A stretch of 64,000 bases of DNA. It comes from Sphingomonas sp. IC081. Its GTDB lineage: Bacteria; Pseudomonadota; Alphaproteobacteria; Sphingomonadales; Sphingomonadaceae. Made by a program: the position numbers and the translations under genes. Of this stretch, positions 43,145 to 52,891 are shown one piece after another. The stretch is taken from positions 48,865 to 112,864 of the forward strand of contig NZ_CP029765.1 of the NCBI RefSeq assembly GCF_006874585.1, written 5' to 3'. How positions within the stretch are numbered: the first letter of the stretch is position 1; each line of letters begins with the position of its first letter. Under the pieces are notes generated by a model, which saw nothing but the letters and a program-made list of their open reading frames with translations, was not told the DNA's origin and did not search any database.

Positions 43145-45571
43145 ACCCGAAAAGCCCATCAATCCGAATGCGGTGAAACAAACGCCAGCGATGCCGGTCG
43201 TCCGCGCAATACAGCCAGCCGCAGCAAATGCCCAGAGCGGGCCCGAAACCGAGCGTCGTGAATAAGAGAGGCTAGTCTCATGCGAATACGCGTCGGTGAG
43301 GGAATCTTCGCTTCCTACAAAGCGTGAGTTTGAACTTGCTGAACGTGCAAACTGACCGCCGCGGCTGTACGAGCCGCTTGTTACAGCGTAGTTTTCACCG
43401 TTGTTTCGATCGTTTCGTATGCCGTCTGTGGCACTAGATCCGTCTTCGCTAACGAGCGCTCGGCCTGTACCGTGCTTCAGATCCCAACTCTGATTAGCAA
43501 CCCAAGAGGCTTCTCCGCTGACGCCAGGCAGCGAACCCGCAATCTTGTCAATGATACCCTTTTTGCCTGCGCCGGCACCTTGGCCTCCGCCTGCCGCAGC
43601 GCCTTTGCCCTTGCCGCCACCGCCGCCAAGGGTTGCGTTCACGCCACCTTTTATCGAATCAATTTGTCCAGACCCTCGGTACACACCATTATCAACTTTA
43701 AGAGTGTCAGAGACGCCTGAACGGGTTTCGATTCCGTCGTGCGCACCATGAGTAGTTCGATCGAACTTTTCATGATTGTCACCCGATTGGGTGCCACTTG
43801 CATTTTCATATCCATGCGCGTTTTCGACTGAAGTATTTGTGCCAGACCTATTGGTATGCGCTGCAGTAACAACATGGCCCGCACTAACCTCATCGCTATG
43901 CATTTCCCGCTGCACTGCACTGAGTTGCTGACGCATCTCAGCCACACGAGAACTGTTGAGCGTCGAAGAGAATGCCAACTTTGACATGCCGCCGCTTACA
44001 TCCGTGACGATTGACCCGTCCGCCGTGTGCGTATCGGTGGAGCCGTTATCATTTCTGACGGTGAAGGCGGACGCCCCCGTCGAAAACGTCGGTGCATCGG
44101 ACCACTGGTTGCTTTGCCGCATATTCGACGTGAGGTTCGCAAAGCTGGTATTCCCGTAGGAATAATTGCCGGTGGTCTGCTCGACGGCCGCCGCCTCGGC
44201 CGCGTTCTGCGCCGGCGCCAGGATCGAGGTCGCCTGCCCGGAAATGCTCATTGCACCGCGCGCCAGACCCGCCGCAATGAACGGCACGCTCATGAGCATG
44301 AAGCCGGCGATCGTCGCCGTCTCGGCGTTCACGGCCCCGATTCCAGCATAGCTCGAAAGCGTGATCCCGCCTTCAGCCACGGCATTGGATGCGCTTTCTC
44401 CGCGCGTCATGCAGATCATGTGGAGGATGACGTAGAGCGGTCCCCAGGCGGCGAGATAGAAGAACCCTGTCACATACCCCTTGAGCGCCTGGACCCCGGT
44501 CTGGGGCATCAAGAACAGCGGGAAGATCACCGGGAACATCGCGTAGAAGACGACGGTCAGCACGATATTGAGGATCGGCACCCACGACATCGCCTGCATG
44601 GCGATCGAGTTGTAGGTGTTGCGCGCCTGGATGTCGGCGCGCGTCGCAGCAAAGGCATCCATCGACGCGCTGCCGGCACTTCCTCCCATGGCATCGCGAG
44701 CCTGCATGAAGGCGTTGATCGCCGAGGTCTGCCGCATCGCAGATGTGTAATCGCTCGACGATCCGGTGAAGGTCTGGTTCACGATGGGAACGTCTTGCCG
44801 TAGCTTCGCGGCCGCGGCCGTCTCGCTGAGGTTTGTGTAGGTCTGACGCCCCCAAAGCGGCGTCGAAGCATCGATGATGGTGTTCCATTGCCCTGTCAGC
44901 GCCTGATAGGCCGCCTGACAGGTGATGATGGTGCTGCTGACGGACCCGCCAGCCTCTTTCTGAAGCCAGACCTGCGATCGCGCAGGCGAGCCGGGCCCGA
45001 TCGACGCCCAAAGGTCGGTGCTGCTCGCAAGATCCGTCAGCGATTTGAAGTTCAACAGCACGTCGCCGAACACGCAGTTCTTGTAGTGGTTCTGCAGGTT
45101 GGTCGCGAACTCGGCATCGCGGATCTGGAAATTGCGGGTCGCATCGAACAGCCGCGAACCGTAAATCATGCCGTTGTTGGAATAATTGAGCTGGCTCGGC
45201 ATCACGAACACCGTCTCCGCCGTCCGGGTAAGCCAGTCGCCCACCTGGCTCGAGAAGCTGGCGATCACGCCCAGCCCGAGAGGGACATTGGCGACCGTCG
45301 CCGGCGCGAGGGAAGGGTTGATCCTATCCGTGACCTTCACGTCGACGGTCGGGACCATCAGGCAGGAATAGATCAGGGTCGAACCGAGGAACCAGTTGAG
45401 CCACACCCGGAAATTGAGCGTGAAAGCCACTGAGAGAAGGGCGTGGATCAGGCCGATGACCATCACCACCTTGATCAGCGATCCATAGCCGCCACCGCCC
45501 GTCCAGGCCGCAACGGCGTTGAAGGTGTTGACGATGTATTCCCCGCCGCCGATCGTGAAAACCTCGACCAT
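43142..45571 (-). CDS. traG: TraG N-terminal part (mating-pair stabilisation), C-terminus displaced
   Basis: Last gene of the mating-pair operon. The first 450 residues match the TraG_N pattern: several membrane helices (SLIKVVMVIGLIHALLSVAF, WVPILNIVLTVVFYAMFP, FLMSVP-like stretch) and a PLFLMPQTGVQALKGYVTGF signature. A Ser/Asn/Gly-rich periplasmic stretch follows. From about 43260 the frame enters foreign or IS-flanking sequence and ends at 43142. The missing C-terminal 185 residues are at 39914-40470. TraG N-terminal domains act in pilus assembly, C-terminal in mating stability, so pilus function may survive. Confidence 0.85.
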   Translation of the reverse strand: MVEVFTIGGGEYIVNTFNAVAAWTGGGGYGSLIKVVMVIGLIHALLSVAFTLNFRVWLNWFLGSTLIYSCLMVPTVDVKVTDRINPSLAPATVANVPLGLGVIASFSSQVGDWLTRTAETVFVMPSQLNYSNNGMIYGSRLFDATRNFQIRDAEFATNLQNHYKNCVFGDVLLNFKSLTDLASSTDLWASIGPGSPARSQVWLQKEAGGSVSSTIITCQAAYQALTGQWNTIIDASTPLWGRQTYTNLSETAAAAKLRQDVPIVNQTFTGSSSDYTSAMRQTSAINAFMQARDAMGGSAGSASMDAFAATRADIQARNTYNSIAMQAMSWVPILNIVLTVVFYAMFPVIFPLFLMPQTGVQALKGYVTGFFYLAAWGPLYVILHMICMTRGESASNAVAEGGITLSSYAGIGAVNAETATIAGFMLMSVPFIAAGLARGAMSISGQATSILAPAQNAAEAAAVEQTTGNYSYGNTSFANLTSNMRQSNQWSDAPTFSTGASAFTVRNDNGSTDTHTADGSIVTDVSGGMSKLAFSSTLNSSRVAEMRQQLSAVQREMHSDEVSAGHVVTAAHTNRSGTNTSVENAHGYENASGTQSGDNHEKFDRTTHGAHDGIETRSGVSDTLKVDNGVYRGSGQIDSIKGGVNATLGGGGGKGKGAAAGGGQGAGAGKKGIIDKIAGSLPGVSGEASWVANQSWDLKHGTGRALVSEDGSSATDGIRNDRNNGENYAVTSGSYSRGGQFARSASSNSRFVGSEDSLTDAYSHETSLSYSRRSVSGPLWAFAAAGCIARTTGIAGVCFTAFGLMGFSG

Positions 45572-45586
45572 GGCCCTACCTCCCGC

Positions 45587-47077
45587 TTAGTTGAGCCCGT
45601 GAACGTTGAGACCACGCGAGAAATTCAGCGCGGCCGCCATCCCCGGCGACATGGCATTCTGCAGCGTCGATTCCAGCGCGATCGATTTGTTGATGAGCGC
45701 AATCGAGATGTTCAGCGTGTTTTTCACCTTCAGATCGCGTTCGGCATACTTCGACCGCGCCTCGCCGAGTTGCTTGCGCCAGGTCTCGGCGGTTGCCTGA
45801 TCCGCTGGCTGAAAATGGACCTGCGACAGCGTAACCCGGTCAAGCATGTTCTCGATCATCGAACTCAGGAGATTGACGGCCACGATCTCCGCGAGAGCGT
45901 CGGACTCACTGTCGGTGAAACTGCCGTGGGCCATCGCCTCGACCGCGAGCAGCTTATAAAGCGGTACGGTGGTCAGAGACAAAAGCTGCTGCTCGGCCGA
46001 CGACAACGCAGCATCGGTGCGGATCTTGTCGCGCATCGAGGTGATCATGGCCTTGATGCGAGGACGCAGGGCGACATTCGTCGGAACCGAGAGGTTCTGC
46101 TCCGACACCTGCAGGCACTTGTCATCGTCCGTACACGTCAGGATTTTGGCCGTGTTGCCGGTCTGCGTGCCATCGAGGAGCGCCGTGACCACCGCATCCT
46201 CGGCGGGGCCGATATACTGGATCGAGGCGGGATTGCTGCCCTCGGCCTTGTTGACGATGATCGTGCCGACGACGGTCATCAGGTATTCGGAAAACTCGGC
46301 GTCGAAGGCACCGAACTTCTGGGACCGCTTCAGGGCCTCCCAGGTGTAGTTGCGCGGCTCGCCCGGGATATGCTCGTTCATGTTCGGGTCGTTGTTACCC
46401 GAGAGCACGTCGTCGATCTGGCCGTCGGCACCGCAGCCCTGGCGCGAACGCGCCCAATCCGAAAACACGCCCTGGCTGTTGCCCACGGCGGTGCAAATGG
46501 TTGAGCGCGCGCCCTGCATCTTGGGCCAGACCGCACCGACGAGGCCCTGCGCCGCCTCGCACGACGAGATGTTCATCTGGTTCATCTGCTGGGCGGCCTG
46601 CTGGAACTCGCCCATGATCTTGCCGATCTCGGGCGAGACGCTGTCGATCGCCAGCTTGAATGCGAACCCGAGGGCATTGTTGGCGGTCGCTTTCAGCATC
46701 GCCACCATTTCGGAGGCGTTGATGAACGAGAACGAGCCGGTGAACAGATCGATGCCGCCGCAACCAGCGCGGGCGCTCGGCAGCTGGAGGTTGAACGGCG
46801 ACACGCTCTTTTGCGGGAAACGGGTCCATGCGTTGCCGAGCGAGTAGTAGCCCGCCGACTGGCCCTGATAGGCGGTCGGGCCGGTCACGTTGGCAGCGCC
46901 GCCGGCATCGTTGAAGAACGAGTTCATCGAACTGGCGACGTCCGCGCGCGCGATGCCGATCGGCACCATGCTGGCGGCCCCGAGGCTCAGGGCAGCGGCG
47001 GCGAGCCGCCGACGAAAGGCGCGGAAGCGGGGGGAGGCCAGGCGCTTGGCGCGAGGGGAGGGGGGAAGCTCGTCCAT
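45587..47077 (-). CDS. traH: TraH pilus-assembly protein
   Basis: A 496-residue exported protein needed for F-pilus extension, normally working with TraF, TraU, TraW and TrbC. The signal peptide is long, with a basic leader and cleavage near ARA-DVASSMNSFF. Family motifs include GGAANVTGPTAYQGQSAGYY, CGGIDLFTGSFSFIN and SCEAAQGLVGAVWPK. The C-terminal half is helical. It shares one base with the traF stop and is 15 bases before traG. Confidence 0.92.
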   Translation of the reverse strand: MDELPPSPRAKRLASPRFRAFRRRLAAAALSLGAASMVPIGIARADVASSMNSFFNDAGGAANVTGPTAYQGQSAGYYSLGNAWTRFPQKSVSPFNLQLPSARAGCGGIDLFTGSFSFINASEMVAMLKATANNALGFAFKLAIDSVSPEIGKIMGEFQQAAQQMNQMNISSCEAAQGLVGAVWPKMQGARSTICTAVGNSQGVFSDWARSRQGCGADGQIDDVLSGNNDPNMNEHIPGEPRNYTWEALKRSQKFGAFDAEFSEYLMTVVGTIIVNKAEGSNPASIQYIGPAEDAVVTALLDGTQTGNTAKILTCTDDDKCLQVSEQNLSVPTNVALRPRIKAMITSMRDKIRTDAALSSAEQQLLSLTTVPLYKLLAVEAMAHGSFTDSESDALAEIVAVNLLSSMIENMLDRVTLSQVHFQPADQATAETWRKQLGEARSKYAERDLKVKNTLNISIALINKSIALESTLQNAMSPGMAAALNFSRGLNVHGLN

Positions 47078-47952
47078 TAGTAGTCACTCCCGACCTTGGT
47101 GTTGGTGAGCATGAAGATCCGGTCCATGATCTCGTCGGCCGAGAGGATGCCGAAGCCGATCGGGACGGTCTTTTTGGTGGCCGTATCGAAGAGGACAAGC
47201 GCCGGCGTCGCGTTACCCGGCACGCCCATTCGTGCGCGTTGACCGGAATCGACCACGTAATTCGGGAAGTCCTTGCTCGGGCCGCCATCCATCGAGACGG
47301 CCATCACAGCCAGGCCATGAGAGTCCGCAACCGAACGCAGGATCGGCGCGAAGATTTCGCAGGCGCCGCAGCTCTGCGCGAAGAAGTAGAACATGCCATA
47401 GCGCTGGCCGAGGTGCGCGAGCACCTGGCCGCGATCGGCGGTGCGGTTATCTGTCCACGCCCGCTTGGCGACCGTCGAGACAGGCCGCTGCAGCGTGTAG
47501 TCGATGTCCGGGTTCTGCCACAGGGCGCGCTGCCAGGTGTCGGAAAACGTCGAGGCGCGATCAAGCTGTTCGCGCTGGAAGCGCACATAGGCGATGACGT
47601 TCTCCTCGCTCGGCTCGAGGATGGCGCGCGCCTTCAGCTCGTCCAGTTGCTTTGCGATCGCAGCGATCCGCTCGCTGGCGGACTGCGCCGGTTCGGCCGT
47701 CTTCTGTTCGCTCGGTTTCGGCTTGGGCTTTTCACAATAGAACCATTGCCCCAGCTTGCGCTCGCGGCAGTAGAAGTCATCGTTGTCCTCGCTTGCCTCG
47801 AGCCCTGTATCCTGCGGGGCGGCGAGCACCGGCAGGGGCAGGGCGGGGGCCACAGCCAACAGTATCGCACCAAGGCGGGCAATGCGCCCGGGCCACCTGT
47901 CAGCGCTGCCACTTGGGCGGATCTCCAGTGCGTTACGCTCATTGGTCATCAT
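47077..47952 (-). CDS. traF: TraF thioredoxin-like conjugation protein
   Basis: About 291 residues. GGGGAG ten bases upstream supports the ATG at 47952; one at 47970 is possible. A signal or anchor (IARLGAILLAVAPALPLPVLA) is followed by YCRERKLGQWFYCEKP. The thioredoxin fold carries FAQSCGACEIFAP near residue 190, so unlike F TraF it keeps a CxxC pair. It probably catalyses or stabilises disulfides in Cys-rich TraN/TraU/TraH, alongside the DsbC-like protein. Confidence 0.9.
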   Translation of the reverse strand: MMTNERNALEIRPSGSADRWPGRIARLGAILLAVAPALPLPVLAAPQDTGLEASEDNDDFYCRERKLGQWFYCEKPKPKPSEQKTAEPAQSASERIAAIAKQLDELKARAILEPSEENVIAYVRFQREQLDRASTFSDTWQRALWQNPDIDYTLQRPVSTVAKRAWTDNRTADRGQVLAHLGQRYGMFYFFAQSCGACEIFAPILRSVADSHGLAVMAVSMDGGPSKDFPNYVVDSGQRARMGVPGNATPALVLFDTATKKTVPIGFGILSADEIMDRIFMLTNTKVGSDY

Positions 47953-48349
47953 CGACTGAGTGCTCCCCATCGAGTTCCTGCATCGCGATGCCCAGGACGG
48001 ACATCATTCGGGCCACGTCGAGCATGCTCGTGCCCTGATCCATCATCCGAACCAGACCGCGCAGGTGCGTGCGGCCGTGCCGTCGCCCGTCGAGCGTCGG
48101 ACGAACACCGCCCGTCCGGCGAACGAGCCAGCCCTTCTCGATCATTGCGCGGAACCGCTGCTCGATCTCGAAGGCATCGAAGTGGCAATCGAACCAGTGG
48201 CCGAGCGTGGCGGAAACCTCGCCGGCAACCGCTGCCTTGCTGACGCGGTGGACCCGCATGAAGATCGCAAGGTCGAGCACGCTCATATCGATCAGGCATG
48301 GCACGCAGGTGCCAGCGCCGCCGGCGTCATTGGCTGGTGTGGATGTCAT
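47939..48349 (-). CDS. Hypothetical protein between traN and traF (136 aa)
   Basis: Not recognised. It overlaps traN by 23 bases and traF by 14, so it belongs to the transfer operon. The central part (AFEIEQRFRAMIEKGWLVRR, then TGGVRPTLDGRRHGRTHL) has a winged-helix-like helix-turn-strand pattern, and no signal peptide or membrane segment is evident. It could be a cytosolic regulator or a small assembly factor in the slot where F carries trbE. Confidence 0.6.
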   Translation of the reverse strand: MTSTPANDAGGAGTCVPCLIDMSVLDLAIFMRVHRVSKAAVAGEVSATLGHWFDCHFDAFEIEQRFRAMIEKGWLVRRTGGVRPTLDGRRHGRTHLRGLVRMMDQGTSMLDVARMMSVLGIAMQELDGEHSVDDDQ

Positions 48350-50198
48350 AGTAGTCCTGGATCTTGTCCTGGATTTCGCTGAGCGTGCTGACTTCGTCTG
48401 GCAGCTTGGCGGCGTCCACGAACTCGGAATAAACCTCGGTAAAGTCCATGACGGACAGATCGAGGCGCGAAAACTCGTCGATGGTGAAACCCTCGCACTG
48501 CTCCTTCTTGGGCTTGCCCCATGGCTTGTTCAGCTGGGGGCGGCCCTGCTCCTGAAGGATGCGCGAGAGCTTGCTTTCAAAGCAGCAATAGGCCGTGCGC
48601 TTGGTCTTGCAGATCCCGAGGACGCTCGAGGAGCAATAAGTGCCGACCTTGTGGCAGAAACCCATGCGATCCTTGATGTCGAGCATCTTCTCCTCGCTCG
48701 AGCACAGGAACATGGTGAGGAACGGGGTTGCGAGCGCGGCGATCGCGGTCGGGCCACCGGCAATGGCAGCAGCACCGGCGCCAGCGGTCAGTAAGCCCGA
48801 GGTCTTGCCGGCGCAGCAATTGACCAGACCGAAAACCGGCTTGTGGCAGGTTTCGCGTGTCCCGGAGAAGACGGTGAAGTTCTCTTCGTCGAACTCCTCC
48901 CCGGCCTGGCCCAGCGCATGCAGCGCAACCAGCGCATCCTTGAACTCGGTCGAAGCCTCGCGCTCGATCGTCTCGCAATCTCCGTTGATGCAGTAGACCT
49001 CGTTGCCGCAGACATATTGCTTGGGATCGTTCCCCGGCGTCGTCGGGACCGGGCAGCGATACACCTTCTGGCTGACCTTGCAGGCGCCAGGGGTGTAATC
49101 GGGATCGTCCTCGTCATCGATGCACTCGTCGCGGACGTAGCTGCATTCGGGCTTGTCATCGAGCTCGCCGCAGTCGTTGCCCTGCGTGATCTCGTTGCAG
49201 GTATAATTCGTCTGCCACGCCCAGCAGGGCTGCGTTACCGGCACGCCGTTGATGATGCGGGTTTGCGGGTCGCTGTCGGTGCAGACCTCAGCGCTTTGCG
49301 CCACGCATTGCGCATTGTTCTCGAGCGCCGTGCAGCCGTTGACCTTGTTTGTCGAAATGACGGGCGCCGCGTTATCGACCCTGAACCAATGCTGCCCGGT
49401 TGTGCGCGAAATCACCGGATATGTTCCGGAGAAGATAGTGTTGCCCTTAACGCTGGCCTGCACCGAGCACTCCATCACCTGAAGCAGCTGGTTGCCAAAA
49501 TCCTTGTTGCAGCTACCCGCCGCGGTCGACCCATACTCGGCCATCGTGCCGCAGTACGATGCCGTCCCGACCGCCTTGCAGGTTCCCGCAGCGATCTCAT
49601 CGGCCATGCTGTCGGGGTCGACGTAGGGGCCAATCGTGGACATATGGTAGTACCACAGCGTGCGGTTCTCGACTGAAACGTTGAGCGTCGACGTGCAAGT
49701 GCGCGGCACCTCGTCGAGTTTGGACCCGTAGTTGCACGTCGCCTCGTAATAGCTGACATTGCCGCCACCGGGGGGCAGGGGCGTGCAGCTGCCGGCCTGG
49801 CCGCCCAACTGCTCACCCTGCAGGTAGGTGTCCGGGTTCGCCTCGATCTCCGTCGCGCGCCGTGTCGTGTCGAGGATCTCCTGGGCGTCGAACTGCGGCC
49901 GCGTGTTGTTGCGATCGGTCGAGACCACGAATGCCTCGTTGCTGCTGGCCTGCGCGCCGGCATCGGCCACCAGCTTGTCAGGATCGTCGAAGTAGCCGCT
50001 TTGGGGTAAATCGGTCCCCTGATAGCCCGGCACCTGGTCACGCATGGTTTCGCTGGGCACCAATGCGTCATTGGCGCGCATGTCCGTCGCAAAGCTCTTG
50101 CCGTCCTCCTTCGCCTCCTGAACCGTGCTCTGGGCGAGCACCGCCCCGGCGCCGGCGAAAGCGATCGGGAGGATCAGGGAAAGGGCGAGCCGCCGCAT
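48327..50198 (-). CDS. traN: TraN Cys-rich outer-membrane mating-pair protein
   Basis: A 623-residue exported adhesin that contacts recipient outer-membrane partners. The start at 50198 gives a signal (LALSLILPIAFAGAGAVLAQ). The mature protein has more than 25 cysteines, with typical clusters such as FGLVNCCAGKTSG, FCHKVGTYCSSSVLGICKTK and AYCCFESKLSRILQEQGRPQ. The central variable region (about 200-400) determines receptor choice in F relatives. One base after trbC. Confidence 0.92.
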   Translation of the reverse strand: MRRLALSLILPIAFAGAGAVLAQSTVQEAKEDGKSFATDMRANDALVPSETMRDQVPGYQGTDLPQSGYFDDPDKLVADAGAQASSNEAFVVSTDRNNTRPQFDAQEILDTTRRATEIEANPDTYLQGEQLGGQAGSCTPLPPGGGNVSYYEATCNYGSKLDEVPRTCTSTLNVSVENRTLWYYHMSTIGPYVDPDSMADEIAAGTCKAVGTASYCGTMAEYGSTAAGSCNKDFGNQLLQVMECSVQASVKGNTIFSGTYPVISRTTGQHWFRVDNAAPVISTNKVNGCTALENNAQCVAQSAEVCTDSDPQTRIINGVPVTQPCWAWQTNYTCNEITQGNDCGELDDKPECSYVRDECIDDEDDPDYTPGACKVSQKVYRCPVPTTPGNDPKQYVCGNEVYCINGDCETIEREASTEFKDALVALHALGQAGEEFDEENFTVFSGTRETCHKPVFGLVNCCAGKTSGLLTAGAGAAAIAGGPTAIAALATPFLTMFLCSSEEKMLDIKDRMGFCHKVGTYCSSSVLGICKTKRTAYCCFESKLSRILQEQGRPQLNKPWGKPKKEQCEGFTIDEFSRLDLSVMDFTEVYSEFVDAAKLPDEVSTLSEIQDKIQDYYDIHTSQ

Positions 50199-50199
50199 C

Positions 50200-50949
50200 T
50201 CAGCTGGCCTTGCCCATGTTGCGCAGCGCCACAGAAGCCACACCAGCGCCAGGACCATGACCGTCTACGAAGGACTCGAGCACGTAATTGACCGAGACGT
50301 TGCCGGTCATGCGATCGTGCGGGGGTACCACCGTCTTGCAGTTGAGGCCGGCACACAGATCGAACTCGGAGGACACCGCGACATACGTTGGGACCGCCGT
50401 TACATCAAAGGCGCGGAAGAGGCGCGGATCGATCCCGACATTGGAAAGCTGGTCCTTCTCGGTGACCACCTTGGCGAGCCCGGAGGTGAACGCTTTCAGG
50501 GAATTGTTCGGGAAGCCGCGGAAGACGATGATGCCTCCGGCCTTCGACGTATCCGCGATCAACTGGCGCAGCGCCTTGGGCGGCATCGAGAGGCTGGCAA
50601 AGACGATGAACTGCGGCGCATCACCCTTGGTCCCCGCCACGTTCTGCGAAGCGCCCTGGATGATTTCGTCGAAGTCGAACGGGCCATCGCCGTTCATCGG
50701 CAGATCCGCCTTGGCCAGATCGGTCAGGCTGTCGGTGCCCTGCTGCTGGACGGCAAGCGCTTCTTCCCGGAAGGCATCGCCGCGACCCTTGACGTGATCG
50801 GCAAAGGTCTGGGCATCCTCCTGCATCGCGGCCGCACGTTTGCGCACCGCATCAAGGTCGAGGCCGTCGATGTTCTGAGCGATGGCCTGGATGCCGCCGA
50901 TGGCGGTGAGGCTCGCAATCGCGCCCAGGACCATGGTTCTGCGTCGCAT
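50200..50949 (-). CDS. trbC: TrbC-type pilus-assembly protein
   Basis: A 249-residue periplasmic protein of the F-type TrbC family, which partners TraW. A signal peptide (VLGAIASLTAIGGIQAIAQ) precedes a coiled-coil-like helix. A thioredoxin-like domain without a CxxC pair follows (FIVFASLSMPPKALRQL, GGIIVFRGFPNNSLKAF). DVTAVPTYVAV and DLCAGLNCKTV close the fold. It lies 12 bases after traU. Confidence 0.9.
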   Translation of the reverse strand: MRRRTMVLGAIASLTAIGGIQAIAQNIDGLDLDAVRKRAAAMQEDAQTFADHVKGRGDAFREEALAVQQQGTDSLTDLAKADLPMNGDGPFDFDEIIQGASQNVAGTKGDAPQFIVFASLSMPPKALRQLIADTSKAGGIIVFRGFPNNSLKAFTSGLAKVVTEKDQLSNVGIDPRLFRAFDVTAVPTYVAVSSEFDLCAGLNCKTVVPPHDRMTGNVSVNYVLESFVDGHGPGAGVASVALRNMGKAS

Positions 50950-50961
50950 CGGATATGTCTC

Positions 50962-51978
50962 CTAAAGCACACAACAGTTGCGTTTTCTCCAGACGAGGTA
51001 GCCCATGTCCTCGCCCTGGACGGGGTAGGCACGGCCGGTCTGCGGCGGGAGCGTCGAGGCCCCGATCGGCGAGCAGCCCATCTTGCCGCTGACCGTCGGA
51101 ATCGGGTTGGTCATCTGAATCCGGTATTGCTGCTTCTTGAGCACCGGCATCAGATACTTGTCGCACAGGCCCTTGCTGCCCATGGTGCCCCACGCGAGAC
51201 CCTGCCGGTGCATCTTGAAGGCGAAGCGCGAAAGGGCGAGGCGGGAAGCCTGAACATGGCCGATCGACGAGGAGATGTTGCCATTCATCGGGTACATCGA
51301 GCCTTGGCACCCGGCGCACCAGAACGTCACATCGAGGGGGAGGCGCGCAGTGGCCGCGATACAGTCGCCGGCGCAGGCCGCCTTGGCGATCGGATTGGCG
51401 AAGATCACGACCTCGGGATTGATGATCGTGGTCAGCGTATCGTCCTGCCAGAGCGGATCGACCTCGGTCATGTAGGCGATGTCGAAGGACGCCTGCTCGA
51501 AGCAGAGGAAGTCCGTCAGGATCTCCATCCAGTAGAGCAGGGGATAGACGTACCAGTGGACGTGCCACTTGGACGTGTTCTGCGCCTGACCACCGACCTG
51601 CGAGGGCCCCGTGAACTGGCCCTGGCCAATGTCGAAGCCCGGGGCGATCTTCATTCCGCCAAGGTTCACGAAGCACCAGGGCTTCACCGAGACGTCCGCA
51701 AGGCGAACCGGCTCCCAGAAACCCGCGGCGATCCCGATGCGCGGGATCGGGCTGCCACAGGCGCAGATTGGCAGGCTCGGGTTATTGGTGTCCGGACGAG
51801 TGCTTGGCCAGATGCTGAGGCCCCCGATCGACAGCGGGAAGAGGCAGGACCAACAGACGTCAGTGATCGGATTCACGAACTTGCCGGTGCAGCGTGACTG
51901 CGCCTGCGCGGAAGGTGCGACCAGCGCAGAGGCGAAGAGGAGCGCGAAGATCGCGACAAGGCAGCGCAGCGCCTTCAC
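50962..51978 (-). CDS. traU: TraU pilus-assembly/DNA-transfer protein
   Basis: A 338-residue exported protein. The GTG at 51978 follows GGAG by eight bases and overlaps the preceding stop (GTGA). After a signal ending SAQA, the family's Cys-rich opening is seen (CTGKFVNPITDVCWSCLFPL), then CACGSPIPRIGIAAGFWEP and WHVHWYVYPLLYWMEILTDF. It ends with CC (RKRNCCVL). TraU is required mainly for DNA transfer and pilus number in F. Confidence 0.93.
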   Translation of the reverse strand: MKALRCLVAIFALLFASALVAPSAQAQSRCTGKFVNPITDVCWSCLFPLSIGGLSIWPSTRPDTNNPSLPICACGSPIPRIGIAAGFWEPVRLADVSVKPWCFVNLGGMKIAPGFDIGQGQFTGPSQVGGQAQNTSKWHVHWYVYPLLYWMEILTDFLCFEQASFDIAYMTEVDPLWQDDTLTTIINPEVVIFANPIAKAACAGDCIAATARLPLDVTFWCAGCQGSMYPMNGNISSSIGHVQASRLALSRFAFKMHRQGLAWGTMGSKGLCDKYLMPVLKKQQYRIQMTNPIPTVSGKMGCSPIGASTLPPQTGRAYPVQGEDMGYLVWRKRNCCVL

Positions 51979-52253
51979 GACACCGGCTCCTGCGAGGTCG
52001 CGGCATCGAGCCATGCCTGATCGGCCCGGTTCTTTCGTGCAACGTACAGCGCGGTGTAGACGGCCGTTGAAACCAGCAGCGCTGCAATGCCCACAGGCGC
52101 GAGCCTGCCCAGCAGGGTTGTCAGCGGCGAAATGAACGTGACACCCAGCGCGCACAGGATGCACAGCACCTGAAAGGTACGGCGCATGGCCTTGAGCCGA
52201 GGAGTTTCTGGCGCGGCCATTGGCGTCTTCAGCATGTCGAGCCACAGCGGCAT
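51975..52253 (-). CDS. Small two-helix membrane protein in transfer operon (92 aa)
   Basis: The ATG at 52253 shares a base with the traW stop and the stop overlaps traU's GTG. Two hydrophobic segments (VLCILCALGVTFISPLTTLL and VGIAALLVSTAVYTALYVA) lie at about residues 29-48 and 54-72. Not recognised as a named Tra protein. The unbroken overlaps make it a genuine operon member, probably an inner-membrane accessory. Confidence 0.7.
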   Translation of the reverse strand: MPLWLDMLKTPMAAPETPRLKAMRRTFQVLCILCALGVTFISPLTTLLGRLAPVGIAALLVSTAVYTALYVARKNRADQAWLDAATSQEPVS

Positions 52254-52891
52254 CAGCTCGCCCCCTTCAGCTTGATTTCGGAAACCTTGATGATCTTGCC
52301 GTCCTGCTCGGCGACAGCGGGTGTATGGCGCACCCCGAACTTGCCGGTCAGGCGGCCTTCCTGATCGAAATAGAACCGCCGTTTGCGGGCGGTCATCTCC
52401 TCGATCGGCGAGCCGGACACGAGGATGATCTTGGCCTTGAGGTCGGAATACTGGCTGGTCGCCCATTCCATCTGCGCCTTGTCGTCACCATCGACGAAGA
52501 CGAGGGCCTGATGCATCGCCACGAAGTCCAGAGGATTCACCGTCTGGCCGGCGCGAGCGACGTAGTTGCCCTTCTGATCCTTTACGTCCTTCTCGATGAC
52601 GATCGTCGGATCGAAGGCCCAGACCCGCGCCTGCGTTGCCGGCGTGATCCCGGCAACCGGCGTCGGCCGACGAACCTTGGCCTCGGCGCGGCGGGCGAAC
52701 TCGGCATTCATCCGGTCAATCCCGCCCGATGCCTGCAACCTGGTAAGGCGCTGCTCGATCACCGAGAGAAGATCCGTTTCGATGACCGGGAAAGTCTGGC
52801 CGACAACGCCGTGATCGCTGGCCTGCCCTGCAGACGACAAGGTCAGCGAGCACAGGATGACAAGGGCGCTGTTTTCGAGGAGGCGCTTCAC
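52253..52891 (-). CDS. traW: TraW pilus-assembly protein
   Basis: A 212-residue periplasmic protein that works with TrbC in pilus extension. The GTG at 52891 overlaps the previous stop (GTGA) and gives a signal (ENSALVILCSLTLSSAGQAS). Family motifs are GQTFPVIETDLLSVIEQRL, FDPTIVIEKDVKDQKGNYV and GQTVNPLDFV, ending with RRFYFDQEGRLTGKFGVRHT and PAVAEQDG. Confidence 0.92.
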   Translation of the reverse strand: MKRLLENSALVILCSLTLSSAGQASDHGVVGQTFPVIETDLLSVIEQRLTRLQASGGIDRMNAEFARRAEAKVRRPTPVAGITPATQARVWAFDPTIVIEKDVKDQKGNYVARAGQTVNPLDFVAMHQALVFVDGDDKAQMEWATSQYSDLKAKIILVSGSPIEEMTARKRRFYFDQEGRLTGKFGVRHTPAVAEQDGKIIKVSEIKLKGAS

